Of a stretch of DNA of 64,000 nt, positions 11,705-21,937 are shown in pieces; position 1 is the stretch's first letter, and each line of letters starts with the position of its first letter. The DNA is from Reticulitermes speratus. Taxonomy: Eukaryota > Arthropoda > Insecta > Blattodea > Rhinotermitidae. The notes below the pieces were generated by a model. The model ran no database searches, was not told the origin of the DNA, and saw nothing but the letters and a program-made list of their open reading frames with translations. The position numbers were made by a program, and so were the translations under genes. Location: contig JAJKFL010000005.1 of the NCBI GenBank assembly GCA_021186555.1, positions 5,278,321 to 5,342,320 of the forward strand. The letters run 5' to 3'.

Positions 11705-12604
11705 CGGATGTTCCATACTTATTATCCATGGATAGTAAAATAATACAAAAACAATAACAGTAGCAACAGCAGAAGCAGCAACAAGAACAAGAACAACAAC
11801 AACAATGGTCACAGTCATTACCACCTGCCACACAGTCAATGGACTTCTTTGTACCCCACTCACAGAATCAGCCATATTTGAAAATCTCCGACGAGAATAC
11901 AACATCACGACTTAAAGGATTCAAGTCACCGTGTCTAATTACGTTTAATTTACTTGGAAATTAATTTTAATTCCATTTCTTTCGTAAAATTATTTTGTGC
12001 ATTCATTAACGAATTAATTTGTCATAATTCGACGGCACCCTGCCCCCTGTAGTCAGTGCTGAGAGCTATTTCTCCGAGCGGTAAGCAGTCGGGGTGTGTA
12101 CACAACCACCTACCAAAATCCACTGACCCTATATAATCTCAGAAATTGACACTCTTGTTAAATAACACATTCATACCCTGCCTAGAGTCAAGAAAAACCG
12201 GAGCTAAACATCTGTTCCTCCAGACGCCATTCTTGGCAATCGTTTTAATTACCTATCACAGGAAGCCTTCGCTTTACTTCAATTTCGGACGACAATTACA
12301 ATGATCTATGGGCTATATTGCTGATTTAATTAACAAAAATTATGTTACTTACGGCGACGCAGGGGACGAACGCTGTCCAGAAGGTACCGTCTTTATTGAG
12401 TGATTGAAGCGCCTGGGCAGTCAACAGCGGATATGATTATATAACCCACCTGGAAGAAAGTTTTAAGAGTACGTGTAATTATGTCATTATATTGAATTTA
12501 AACTGAAGCATGTATTTCATACACCTAACATTTAAAAATAGTTCATACATCCTAGAGGATAAAGATAATCTCCATTACAAAGGGGTACATATAGTTACCA
12601 CTGT
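11705..12604. other. No recognised feature
   Basis: About 900 bp. There is a CAA/CAG-rich patch at 11757-11805 and otherwise nothing. Frames here lack family resemblance. Confidence 0.4.
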
Positions 12605-12612
12605 GTTTAAAG

Positions 12613-13078
12613 AACGGTTCTCTATCCCGCGGCCCGCCATGTTGTATTATGCGGCCTGCGGCCACATTTGTAAATCACGTGTATGCTGTAGCAATTGCAG
12701 AGTAATTTAGGCGGTTATCCCAGTGGCCGCGCGGTCTAAGGCGTGGGTCTGCGGCCGCTCGTTTGCTGGGTTTGCGGGTTCGAATCCCGCCTAGGGCATG
12801 GATGTCTGTCTGTTGTGAGTGTCGTGTGTTGTCAGGTAGAGGTCTCTGCGTTTGGCTGATCACTCGCCCGGAGGAGTCCTACCGAGTGTGGTGTGTCTGA
12901 GTGTGATCGTGAAGCCTCGATAATGAGGCGGCCTTGGCCCCCTATGGGCTGTTGTGGCATTGGGAAAATAAATTAGGCGTCTAGGTATAACGTTTATTGA
13001 TATTTTTCAACGTGCAGCCCGCGAACCAGCCGGCAATAACGAGTGTGGCCCTTCGCCATAAAATGTTTGACACCCACG
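12613..13078. mobile_element. hAT-type MITE carrying an inserted SINE-A
   Basis: The body blocks 'cgcggcccgcca', 'ccacatttgtaaat', 'gcagcccgcgaaccagcc' and 'gtgtggcccttcgccataaa' match the intact copy at 25521-25712. The near 8-bp repeat GTTTAAAG/GTTTAAAC flanks it (12605-12612 and 13079-13086). SINE-A at 12714-12968 splits it. The hAT assignment rests on the 8-bp target duplication and imperfect short terminal repeats. Confidence 0.65.
12714..12968 (+). mobile_element. SINE-A inserted in the hAT MITE
   Basis: A full copy with B box GGGTTCGAATCCCGC and end 'ggcattgggaaaa'. It is flanked by TAATTTAGGCG and TAAATTAGGCG (10 of 11 bases), both matching continuous MITE sequence at 25600-25612. 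Confidence 0.9.
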
Positions 13079-13383
13079 GTTTAAACGCTACGAAGAACTG
13101 CCTACGTCACGGTAGGAAGTTTCTGCTCAGTGAGTAACGAATCGAAAGTGATGTAGGAGGTAGCGGTGGTGTCTCCCGAAATCTGAGTGGAGGCTGAGGA
13201 AAACCACGAAAGCTTCGGTCAGGGTAGTCGGTGTTATGGACGCGGTTCAAAGTGGAGATCCCCAGAATGAATGTAAATTTGTTCAATTTTTTTTTTGTTA
13301 CTCAAGCCGTGCATGTTCTTACAATTAAAACATCAACCAACTTACGCACTTGGATAAGATACAATGCATGACAAGTATCAACT

Positions 13384-13420
13384 CCAACATGTTTCGGCAC
13401 CTGGGTGCCATCCTCAGGGA
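13384..13420 (-). ncRNA. Hammerhead-like motif, left arm
   Basis: Minus strand: core CTGAGGA, stem II GGCAC/GTGCC, GAAA, stem III ACATGT, then T at the cleavage position. Confidence 0.5.
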
Positions 13421-13483
13421 ATTTTTTTTTAGAACGAAGGAATACAAGCCCAACACGCTAACTTAAAATTTTACAATTTTAAT

Positions 13484-13662
13484 ATTTTATTATAATATTT
13501 ATATATATTATATATAATTATATATATTATATATTTATTTTATTATAATATTTATATATATTATATATAATTATATATAATATATATTTATTTTATTATA
13601 ATATTTATATATATTATATATAATTATATATATTATATATTTATTTTATTATAATATTTAAT
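13484..13662. repeat. 53-bp AT-only minisatellite, 3.4 copies
   Basis: The anchor 'attttattataatattt' starts at 13484, 13537, 13590 and 13643, exactly 53 bp apart. It has almost no G or C, and each unit is itself made of palindromic TATATA blocks. Confidence 0.9.
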
Positions 13663-13730
13663 CATTCCAATAAGGGCGAGGAAATACCTACATCAGCGTG
13701 TTGGGCTTCTATTTCTTTGTTCTGAATAAC

Positions 13731-13769
13731 TTCCTGAGGATGGCATCCCGGTGCCGAAACATGTAGGAT
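13731..13769 (+). ncRNA. Hammerhead-like motif, right arm
   Basis: TTC with GGA closes stem I with one wobble. The core is CTGAGGA, stem II is GGCA/TGCC-like with loop, then GAAA, ACATGT and A at the cleavage position. Confidence 0.55.
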
Positions 13770-13834
13770 TTGATACTTGTCATGAATGGTATTTTATTAA
13801 TTGCGTGTGTTGGTTGGCGTGTTAATTTAACTTG

Positions 13835-14465
13835 CTCGATGCTTATCAGTTTAAATCCTCTTCTGTAGTACACTAAACCTAACAAGCCACCGGTATTATG
13901 TAACTCCACCCCCCTCACCCCCTCGCCCACCTACGTTCGATAGATGCTCTGCGATTGCTCTGTCTTCCCGTCCACACTACCGCAACTTAGCATCGATAAC
14001 CTTTCCATGTTCCATGCTCAAGTCAAAAGCTGTGAATCTGAAACACACAAAATTCGACCCACCGCTCTACTCAAGCATTCTCGACAACTTTATGTCAAAG
14101 AACTTATATACGGAATGTCATGAAAATTCCACAGATGGTTTAGTTGCTGATACCAGGTTACAGACAGACAGACAGACAGACAGAGACACCGACGGGCGGA
14201 TGGACATGGCCTCCACCTATGGAATTTTTTTTTACTTCCTAAAGAACGCTGCATTTTCCCCATACAGTGTATTACACGTGATTCTTAAAACAAACAGCCA
14301 TTATTTTCCTATAAATATTAAACGACTGGTCTTTCTAATGGAAGAAACCTGTGTTCTCTGTGAGGTACGAAACTAATCTCTACAGTAAACATAATGTAGA
14401 TTAACTTAGTCTTCGGCAGGTTACGAAACATTTCAAGAATACTTCAATTTCGAATCAGCAGCCTC
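13835..14465. other. Unannotated, with a (GACA)n microsatellite
   Basis: A CAGA/GACA tract lies at 14159-14186. Next to it 'catgaaaattcca' resembles, in reverse orientation, the region around 56938-57030, so this may be a diverged dispersed repeat. A 120-codon frame over it looks repeat-derived. Confidence 0.45.
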
Positions 14466-14469
14466 TATA

Positions 14470-15033
14470 CAGGGTTATTCAAAATGATTGTCGGGGTTTT
14501 AACAACTTGTCATACACAATACACTTGAGATAGGAGTATATATAGTTGCACCGATGGATCAAGAAATTCTCAAAGTTTTTTTTATGATGTGCGGTGTGCA
14601 GTAGTTATGCATTTCTCCGCTTGGAGCGCAGTTTACTAAGATGGCGGCGAACGGCAGTGAGAAGGCGTTTTGTGTGCTTACATTTCATGAATGTTCTCCA
14701 GATGCAACCCCATGTGATTTCTTTTAATGGGGTTACGTCAAGGATCAGGTTTATGTTCCTCCTCTCCCCGCAAGTATCCCGGAACTGAAGGTACGAATCA
14801 GAACCGCCATTGAAACCATCACCGCTGACATGCTAGAAAAAGTTTGGAACGAACTCGATTATCGTGTTGATGTTTGTAGAATCACAAAGGGTGCACATAT
14901 AGAGCACCTGTAAGGTACGTCACAAAAACTTGGAGTGTTGTTCTATTAAATAAAAAAATACATATCCTCCTATCTCAAGTGTATTGTGTATGACAAGTTG
15001 TTAAAACCCCGACAATCATTTTAAATAACCCTG
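14470..15033 (+). mobile_element. Internally deleted mariner-like element
   Basis: Terminal inverted repeats of about 68 bp, starting CAGGGTTATTCAAAATGATT and nearly perfect, are flanked by TA (14468-14469 and 15034-15035). It is 564 bp and keeps only the start and C-terminus of a transposase. TIRs and TA target place it in the Tc1/mariner superfamily. Confidence 0.88.
14641..14913 (+). pseudogene. Deleted mariner-like transposase remnant
   Basis: The transposase would cut and paste the parent element, but this copy cannot work. An ATG at 14641 opens a frame of about 18 codons (MAANGSEKAFCVL..) that resembles the N-terminus of a DNA-binding domain. It then jumps straight to the C-terminal part with PCDFF, WGYVKDQVYVPPLP and the ending DVCRITKGAHIEHL. 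The latter is a C-terminus I recognise from insect mariner-like transposases. The catalytic DDE/D region is deleted, and a TAA replaces a leucine codon at 14725-14727. The frame is otherwise open to 14913. It lies wholly within the 68-bp TIRs, so the element needs a transposase supplied in trans. Confidence 0.85.
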
Positions 15034-15254
15034 TATTTGCCAATAAAACTGATCTCTTGGATACCAGCAACTTTTAATCTAGCACGCTGTCTTTCAAGAG
15101 CCGTTTCTGTTCACAGAGTGCATACACAGTGAAATTGTCATTTGACAGCATCTCTCAAGTGCTGTAACGTACCAATCATAAATCTATCTAGATATTATTA
15201 CTGCGAAATTATCTCGTTGAAATGTCAATGACTTTCATAAAAAAGTAAAATTTT

Positions 15255-15420
15255 CCGTGTTCACGGCATGAAGACATACAGGAAGAGAAGAGGTATAGCT
15301 CCACTTATTCTTAACCTCGGCAATAGATGGAGATGAGTTGTTAACTTCACGCCCCGACACATGGAGTAGAAGGCTGTGTGGGCCCTGGAGGCGGCCTGAA
15401 CATTTTAGAGGGGAGAAAAA
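15255..15420 (-). mobile_element. SINE-B fragment
   Basis: Blocks 'gaggtatagctccacttatt', 'ttaacctcggcaatag' and 'ggctgtgtgggccctgg' keep family order, with a deletion where 'ggccgctttaccc' should be. The tRNA head is missing. Confidence 0.6.
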
Positions 15421-15796
15421 TCTCTTCTAGTCATAATTAAAATTCAACGTGTATGTTTCATGGCTGTGCAACCAGCAGCGTGGACCGTTACAGGATTCCG
15501 TCTGTGTGTCTGCGTGTGTCTCTTCTGACAGCTGAAGGTCCTTTCTCCGTGTGAATCCTGCTTGACTGGCGGGGCGACCCGCAGTCTCGCGTAACGTGCA
15601 GGATTTTTTACATGGGCTCTTCTAGAGAAATGTGACTTTATAGTCCTCCTTCTTGACCATCAAGACATTTCCTGACTGAAGATCGTGAAGTTTGATATCA
15701 GATTTCTAAGAATCATATTTATGCGTACAAAATCCCGGATCCATAATTTATATCACACTGCTCACTTGAGAATTAACTTGCATCGTTTTAAAGATT
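15421..15796. other. No recognised feature
   Basis: No repeat family or inverted repeat seen. Confidence 0.4.
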
Positions 15797-15981
15797 ACTG
15801 TCTTATGGGATGAGATACCGTGCAGCCTGGTATATATGGACTGACGTTTCGGAGGAAAATGTTGCTTCCATCATCAGGGACGATTAATGTTATTCTACTC
15901 TTAAAGAACGTGGCAGCTGGTTCCCGTAAGACGTCAGTAAACATGTACCAAACCAAACCGAGTCACATCCCATAAGACAGT
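15797..15981 (-). mobile_element. Short HHR-IR element
   Basis: Perfect outer ends 'actgtcttatgggatg' and 'catcccataagacagt' enclose inner 'gactgacgtttcgg' and 'gacgtcagtaaacatgtacc' blocks. A minus-strand hammerhead-like core (CTGATGA, GGAAGC..CCTCC, GAAACGTC) lies at 15839-15881. Its stem I pairing is poor. Confidence 0.6.
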
Positions 15982-16092
15982 AGTTTAACGGCAAAATCTT
16001 GGTCACAGGTCACAGGTCACAGTGCAGCAAATAACGCATTACCCTTTACCAGTGACATAAATAGAACGCGTTCTCCAATTTCAGTGCTTATT

Positions 16093-16352
16093 TGGGCCTG
16101 CCCGCGCGGTCTAAAGCGTGGGTCTGCGGCCGCTAGCTTGCTGGGATTGCGGGTTCGAATCCTGTGGGAGGCACAGATGTCTGTATCCTGTGAGTGTTGT
16201 GTGTTGTCAGGTAGAGGTCTCTGCGTCGGGCTGATCACTCGTCCAGAGGAGTCCTACCGAGTGTGGTGTGTCTGAGTGTGTGATCATGAAACCTCGAAAT
16301 AAGGAGGCCTAGGCACCCGACAAGGGGCTGTTGAGCCATAGGAAAAAAAAAA
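16093..16352 (+). mobile_element. SINE-A
   Basis: Head with B box GGGTTCGAATCCTGT, body 'aggtagaggtctctgcgtcg', end 'gagccatagg' plus an A9-10 tail. The first bases of the head are corrupted. Confidence 0.9.
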
Positions 16353-16472
16353 TCACTTTTCTACAATATACTGTTCCTGTATAAAAACATACGGTGAATT
16401 TCAAATTTCCCTTTAATAGAATAAGGTAAGGTTATTACAAACAGTGAGAATAAAAATTACGCTTCTTACCCA

Positions 16473-17410
16473 ATATGGGTATGGTGTCATTGGAATTTGG
16501 CATAGACTTAATCCTTCCGGCCGCACTATGGCCCTGGGGTCGACTCAGCATCTAAAGGAGATGAGTACCAGGAATATTTCTTGGGGGGTAACGGAGGTGG
16601 CGCAGTTGGTAGAGGCACTGCGCTACAAGCCGGAAGGTCGCGGGGTCGATTCCCGATGGGTCATTGGAATTTTTATTGACTTAATCCTTCCGGCCGCACT
16701 ATGGCCCTGGGGTCGACTCAGCATCTAAAGGAGATGAGTACCAGGAATATTTCCTGGGGGGTAACGGAGGTGGCGCAGTTGGTAGAGGCACTGCGCTACA
16801 AGCCGGAAGGTCGCGGGGTCGATTCCGATGGGTCATTGGAAGTTTTATTGACTTAATCCTTCCGGCCGCACTATGGCCCTGGGGTCGACTCAGCATCTAA
16901 AGGAGATGAGTACCAGGAATATTTCCTGGGGGGTAACGGCGGTGGCGCAGTTGGTAGAGGCACTGCGCTACAAGCCGGAAGGTCGCGGGGTCGATTCCCG
17001 ATGGGTCATTGGAATTTTTATTGACTTAATCCTTCCGGCCGCACTATGACCCTGGGGTCGACTCAGTGTCTAACAGAAATGAGTATCAGGGATATCTCCT
17101 GGGGGATAACGGAGGTGGTGCAGTTGGTAGAGGCACTGCGCTACAAGCCGGAAGGTCGCGGGGTCGATTTCCGATGGGTCATTGGAATTTTTATTTACTT
17201 AATCCTTCCGGCCGCACTATGACCCTGGGGTCGACTCAGTGTCTAACAGAAATGAGTACCAGGGATATCTCCTGGGGGATAAAGGCGGCCGGTGTGTAGG
17301 GCTGACAACTTTACCACGCTCGTGTGCCGATTTTATAGAAATTCTGGGAGCCCCAACATCCTCGAGCCCTAAGGGCCTGTCCAGGCCTGTAATGGGATTG
17401 CTTTACCTTT
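16473..17410 (+). repeat. SINE-C tandem array, 173-bp period
   Basis: The block 'cttaatccttccggccgc' recurs at 16507, 16680, 16852, 17025 and 17198, spaced 172-173 bp. Each unit holds a SINE-C tRNA-like head ('cgcagttggtagaggcactg', B box 'ggggtcgattcccgatgg') and the middle of the SINE to 'tttcctggggggtaa'. The next head then starts directly. Only the last unit carries the SINE-C 3' third ('cctgtccaggcctgtaatgg'). It is a SINE amplified as a small satellite. Confidence 0.92.
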
Positions 17411-17854
17411 ATTTACTACCCTGAGTACCATATTTTATGGATGTTCTGTAATTATAGAAGCGAAGGCTTCTGGCTAATGGATTATCGAATTTTTGTAAGC
17501 CAAACGCTGTTTGTACGTTGATACAAAGAACACCGACGACAGGAGAGGAAGAAATGTGGAGAATGAATAGAGGGACGGGGCAAAGAGTGGAGGAGAAATA
17601 ATGAACAGCAGAAAGAAGGAAAGAAATTAAGAGAATCAAAACGAAGTACGTAAGAAAGACATAAGGTGAAAGAGAAAGAGGGTCTGACAGATGTAAATTA
17701 AATTGAATGGAGGGTACTACGTTGCACAATGTAATTTGAATTGTACGTGATTAACGAACACATTCTACGACAACCTCCGAGCGTAACTAGTTTGGTGTAT
17801 CGGATTTATTTCCTGAGAAAAGTGAGGTAAGACTAGAAATAGACACACAATTAA
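17411..17854. other. Purine-rich unannotated stretch
   Basis: About 17530-17690 is strongly A/G-biased on the plus strand. The minus-strand 106-codon frame over it has low complexity (L/S/F-rich) and is not credible as a gene. Confidence 0.45.
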
Positions 17855-17867
17855 TAAGTATAGAGTC

Positions 17868-18300
17868 TATATTTAAAGTCCGACAAATGTACAATTCAAT
17901 CACATTAATTGTGCAATTTCACTGTCCTACATGTTTCGAACCCTTAATTTGGGTTCTTCTTCAGGGTCACATTATCTAAAATCACACACTAGTTACACCA
18001 ACTGGCACAATTATTTACATGAAGTCTTTACAATTGTTCACATACACTGTTTAAAACAAATAACAGTTAAAAATTATTGTTGTTGGTTGTTTCAGTCTTA
18101 CATTGGTTAAAAATTGTATAAAAGTTGAACAGTCTATGTTGTTTTGATATCCTGAAACATACAATATCTAAGATAAAATTAACGAACCCAAATTAAGGGT
18201 TCGAAACATGTAGGACAGGGAAAGTGCACAATTAATGTGACTGAATTGTACATTTCTCGGACTTTAAATATAAAATTAAAATTTACGGAATGAATAATAT
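17868..18300 (+). mobile_element. HHR-IR element with 13-bp TSD
   Basis: TAAGTATAGAGTC flanks it exactly (17855-17867 and 18301-18313). Arms of about 100 bp (17868-17966 and 18183-18275) include 'acattaattgtgcaatttc' and its complement. The tail 'tttacggaatg' is a variant of ATGCACGGT. The right-arm hammerhead copy lacks the CTGAAGA half. Confidence 0.75.
17925..17969 (-). ncRNA. Hammerhead-ribozyme-like motif
   Basis: Minus strand: CTGAAGA, one extra A, stem II GAACCC/GGGTTC with an AAATTAA loop, GAAA, ACATGT and A. Stem I has only two good pairs. Confidence 0.5.
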
Positions 18301-18313
18301 TAAGTATAGAGTC

Positions 18314-18895
18314 GTTAGGTTGGTATTGCTGCAGCAGTCCAGTGACAGTATTCAGGTTAAACGCGTGTACAACTCGCATATCCAGCTTTTCTACACGCGC
18401 TGTATCTGAAACTGGTAGAACAGGAAATTCTATTCCATTATTTATGTTTGTTGCGCAATTGACATTCCATGTGACACTTGCATGGTATGACACAGGAAGG
18501 AAACTGCGATTTACAGCTTACTTAGATCTGACTAAATTAATGGTTCCATTGAAATGTACGGTGTCAGCGCGCCAGCTGTGAATGTACTGTGACAGAGTTA
18601 TGTGCCTTCATTCTTCCTTTCAGAGAGATATACGAAAGTGCTGAGGTAAAGACTGGACTTTTAGTGCTTGTAAGCTCTGACTGATAAACGAACCGTTTTT
18701 CAGATTATGGCTGTAGGACTTGGAATTTCCTTTTACGTCACGAAATTGAGAGGTAACTTGCATTACGACTTCTGAAGCCCGTTTGTTTCCTTGTTGTGTT
18801 CTGTGCAGACAGTGATATAACGCAGTGACGGTGTCACTCATACCATTGTGTCTGCCCAGATTCTATCCTAGACATTGATACTCAGAATTGAGTAC
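18314..18895. other. No recognised feature
   Basis: About 580 bp without a repeat family I can name. The two opposing 70-100 codon frames overlap each other and lack domain features. Confidence 0.4.
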
Positions 18896-19178
18896 AAAGG
18901 CAAAGTTCACCGTATAACAGGCTATTAAGGCCCAGACGGGGAGTGCAGGTATAGCTTTACTCTTTCTTTAACATGGTGCTAGATGAGTGTTGGTGATAAA
19001 CGCCACGCCACGGCTGCTTTACCACCGGGTAAGAGACCCGGTACCTATTGTACAGAAGGCTGGGTGGGCCCCAGGGTCGATCTGGACGGGTGCTGAAAAC
19101 CTCGCCTCCACTGGGATTCGATCCCAGGACCGTCCAGCCCGTAGCGAGTCGCTATACTGACTGCGCTATCCCAGCCCA
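18896..19178 (-). mobile_element. SINE-B, full-length
   Basis: Minus-strand head 'gctgggatagcgcagtcagt', B box 'gggatcgaatcccag', body and 'gtgaactttgcc' end. It abuts SINE-E at 19199 in the same orientation. Confidence 0.88.
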
Positions 19179-19198
19179 CTATATTGGGTAAGGCAAAG

Positions 19199-19379
19199 AA
19201 ATCCCTGGACATGGAGCACCGGTGAAATGAAACTGACAGGGGAAAACCGAAGTACTCGGGGAAAAATCTGTCCCAGTGCCACTTTGTCCACCACAAATCC
19301 CACATGGACTGACCCGAGACTGAATCCGGGCCTCCGCGGTGAGAGGCCGGCGACTATCCGCCTGAGCCATGGCACGGCC
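19199..19379 (-). mobile_element. SINE-E, full-length
   Basis: Head 'ggccgtgccatggctcaggc', diverged B box, 'ggatttgtggtggacaaag', 'ccccgagtacttcgg' and 'tcatttcaccggtgctcc'. Confidence 0.82.
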
Positions 19380-19687
19380 TTCCTGTATATAATAAACATA
19401 TAACAGTGTCCTACAGCATTCACTATAACACAGGGTGTTCTATCAGTAAAGAAGCCTTTCAAGAACGTTCCCTCCAGCAAAGATCATCACACCGTATATA
19501 GTAAAGAACAAAGCAAAAACAAGCTTGAGTCAAACACCGCCTGTTACCGAACTGATCCACTACATTTTTTCTAAGAAATAGAGATCTCTTCCATCTAGTG
19601 TCTTAATAATTATACTTAGATAATTTTAACTACTAAAATGTATGTATGTATGTAAGTATTATTCCTTATAAAGAATAATAGGTAATT
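19380..19687. other. No recognised feature
   Basis: AT-rich, with a short (ATGT)n tract near 19638. Confidence 0.4.
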
Positions 19688-19815
19688 ATATGGTTTTATA
19701 TATTTCACACTGTTGACACCGTGCATCTCCGTCATATTAAATTAAGTTATAAACCAACTGATGCACACTAAAACCACTTTTTAAGTAGCTTTATTATAAA
19801 ATTGTTAAAATTGTA

Positions 19816-19855
19816 CCCCTACACGTGTTTCGATCCTAGGATCATCGTCAGGGGG
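19816..19855 (-). ncRNA. Hammerhead-like motif, left arm
   Basis: CCCC/GGGG stem I, CTGACGA core, extra T, stem II GATCCTAGGATC, GAAA, stem III ACACGTGT, A at the cleavage position. Confidence 0.65.
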
Positions 19856-20204
19856 GTTTATTGCTAAAAGCTACAGTCACTTTAACACATGATTTAAAAT
19901 ATTCTATCTGCACTTTGAAACATAAGTTAAAATCTTGTAAAAAGATTCTCTAAAAGTTGTACTACGGTGGAGTCCACCGTAGTACTCCTCAACGCACAAC
20001 ACGTAGTACACTCCGCTCCACGCAAAAACATTTCATATGCTTTTAATACCACACGCCAGCAGTTCCACAATCTACCATCTACAGTGCTTTTATAATTTTA
20101 CAACTTTTAGAGAATCTTTTTACAAGATTTTAACTTATGTTTCAAAGTGCAGATAGAATATTTCAAATCAAGTGTTGAAGTGACTGTAGCTTTTAGCAAT
20201 AAAC

Positions 20205-20244
20205 CCCCCTGACGATGATCCTAGGATCGAAACACGTGTAGGGG
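20205..20244 (+). ncRNA. Hammerhead-like motif, right arm
   Basis: The same motif as 19816 in opposite orientation, intact at all core positions. Confidence 0.65.
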
Positions 20245-20389
20245 TACAATTTTAACAATTTTATAATAAAGCTACTTAAAAAGTGGTTTTAGTGTGCATC
20301 GGTTGGTTTATAACTTAATTTAATATGGTTTTATATATTTTAACTGTAAAGGGGAGGCCTCCACCTCAACATATGTTTTTTATTTTATG

Positions 20390-20470
20390 ATCTTGTAACT
20401 TCTACATGGTGATGTCCGGCGTACGTGGCCGAAACATGTAGAGAAAATAAACAGTGCATGTGAGAAGTGT
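20390..20470 (+). mobile_element. Degenerate HHR-type remnant
   Basis: 'ctacatggtgatgtccggcg' followed by 'gtggccgaaacatgtagag' keeps GAAACATGTA and a GGCC stem II half, but the core is TGGTGAT. 'aacagtgcatgtg' lies downstream. No partner arm found. Confidence 0.4.
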
Positions 20471-20563
20471 TGTGTTTACTGTGACAAGGACTGAGATAGC
20501 AGTTAACATGACGTTTGACAGAACCCTCCACATTATGTAAGGATGCCCCCCTACAGACTTAAG

Positions 20564-20849
20564 AAGGGCCGGATTAAGGGGCGGGACAGCCAGGCGTCTG
20601 CCCGGGGCGTCAACCTATAAGGGGCGTAAATACGTCAGTGGAATAATCAGAAATACGGTGCTAGTAAACTGAAGTTTCCTCACGCGAAAGATTTTCTCTG
20701 AAAATTATCCGCAATTTGGGCACGCGCCGCCAGAAATTTCGCCAGCCCAGTCCTACGCCGAAAAGAGTTAAACTTAAGCAATATCGGGTTTAAGAGGCGC
20801 CAAATTATTAGCCTGCCCGGGGGGCCCAAATTTCTCGGGCCAGCCCTGG
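20564..20849. mobile_element. Possible DNA-transposon remnant
   Basis: Imperfect inverted ends 'agggccggattaagg' and the complement of 'ccagggctggcccgagaa' enclose two 'gcctgcccggg'-type blocks. No clear target duplication, so family uncertain. Confidence 0.4.
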
Positions 20850-20906
20850 ACTATAATATCCATGTGTTTCATGCAAGATAGTGAGTGATCCATGTCACTT
20901 TAGAAT

Positions 20907-20966
20907 CGCTTTTAGAACATTTTAAATGATATATATATATATATATCATTTAAAATGTTCTAAAAG

Positions 20967-21002
<36 letters not shown>
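20907..21002. repeat. 62-bp perfect palindrome plus (AT)n
   Basis: 20907-20968 is self-complementary with a TATA-rich centre and no spacer. Its right edge runs into a pure AT tract to 21002. It is a candidate cruciform. Confidence 0.9.
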
Positions 21003-21005
<3 letters not shown>

Positions 21006-21385
21006 GGATAACTGCATGGCCAGCAAGGTAACCTGACTTCAGCTTGTTGGACTTTTATGCTGGCGATTGTGTATTCTGCGACAGTCAATGATATAGCGGA
21101 GCTACAACAGAGGGAAGGATATAAGTACGACAGTTAATTCGTAACTAGCCCGAACTCTTGAGTGCGTGTGACAGCCCATAAGAAGAAGGTCAGAGCGTTG
21201 TGTAATAACACAAGGCCAACGAATATTTCCATTAATTTCCGAAATTGTAGTTGTCTGGGTTCTTACAACGTTCCCGGGTTTCGGGGGGGGGGAATTTTCT
21301 GCCTCCATCCTCCTTTCGAAATTCACTCTGAAAATTGGAGCAACAAGTTCCTCCGAAACGTCGTAACAAACATACCACATGACTA
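21003..21385. other. No recognised feature
   Basis: Two opposing short frames here share the same DNA and lack any domain. A G9 run at 21284 suggests slippage. Confidence 0.4.
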
Positions 21386-21389
21386 ATGA

Positions 21390-21600
21390 ATTATTTCATT
21401 CCAACAAATGCACTACACTGTTATAGTGTTTTCTGTCCCCACATATGTTTCGGCACTTCCTGTGCCATCATCAGGGATGCCGTCGAGAGTTCACAAACCT
21501 CAATGCATCCAATGCACTTTCACTACATGTACACTGTAGTGAATTTGTTAGAATTAAATAATTAATTACTGAAATTCACGGTATATATAAAATAAAAACA
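21390..21600 (-). mobile_element. HHR element fragment, relative of 1873-2362
   Basis: 'ccaacaaatgcactacactg', the 'gtccccacatatgtttcgg' block and 'gccgtcgagagttcacaa' follow the same order as 1885-1985. A 'ttcacggtatatat' tail lies near 21572. The hammerhead-like motif at 21436-21475 has CTGATGA and GAAA but G at the cleavage position. Confidence 0.65.
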
Positions 21601-21937
21601 TCCACATGGCGTAAGATGGCAAAAGACCATCACGTGAGCGGTTGTCAACGTAAAAACCTGAACAGTTACGTTCTTGTGAATTGTTGCAAAAGAGTCATTC
21701 GTGGTGCTGGCATAAGCCTATACGTAAATAAACACTGTATAGCGGCCTGGTCACTGTCTAGACTTCGTTCTCCTTCCACAACAAAAGGGACCTACTTTAA
21801 ACTCGAAATGTCCGAGGATTCGTGTTCAATATGTGAATTACACACTGTACACTATACACTATACACCATACACTAAACTATGTTGCCTATCATGTTAACT
21901 ACGCAAAGCGTGCATACTCCTAAAATGGTTACTACAT
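21601..21937. other. No recognised feature
   Basis: Includes short 'cactatacactatacac' iterations near 21848-21872. The 86-codon frame ends in those iterations and is not credible. Confidence 0.4.

Larger units (their letters stand above)
13300..13830 (-). mobile_element. HHR-IR element with AT minisatellite in the loop
   Basis: Arms of about 130 bp (about 13325-13460 and 13690-13825) share 'cttgggctt'-type, 'agaacgaagg'-type and hammerhead blocks in opposite orientation. The left end has the tail complement 'gccgtgcatg' (13302) and CCAACTTACGCAC. The loop is filled by a 53-bp AT-only tandem repeat. No clean TSD was found. Confidence 0.7.
19706..20322 (-). mobile_element. HHR-IR element, 617 bp, with 18-bp TSD
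   Basis: The 18-bp repeat ATATGGTTTTATATATTT is exact at 19688-19705 and 20323-20340. Arms of about 215 bp (about 19740-19957 and 20100-20318) are nearly identical, with a roughly 140-bp loop. The left end adds the tail complement 'accgtgcatc' and both ends carry CCAAC..ATGCAC. Both arms have an intact hammerhead-like motif. A shorter relative at 50488-50822 has lost the inner arms. Confidence 0.85.

Noticed and set aside
19706..20322. Classical DNA-transposon foldback
   Set aside because: The 18-bp TSD, asymmetric tail and hammerhead-like motifs fit a retroelement origin better, though this is inference.
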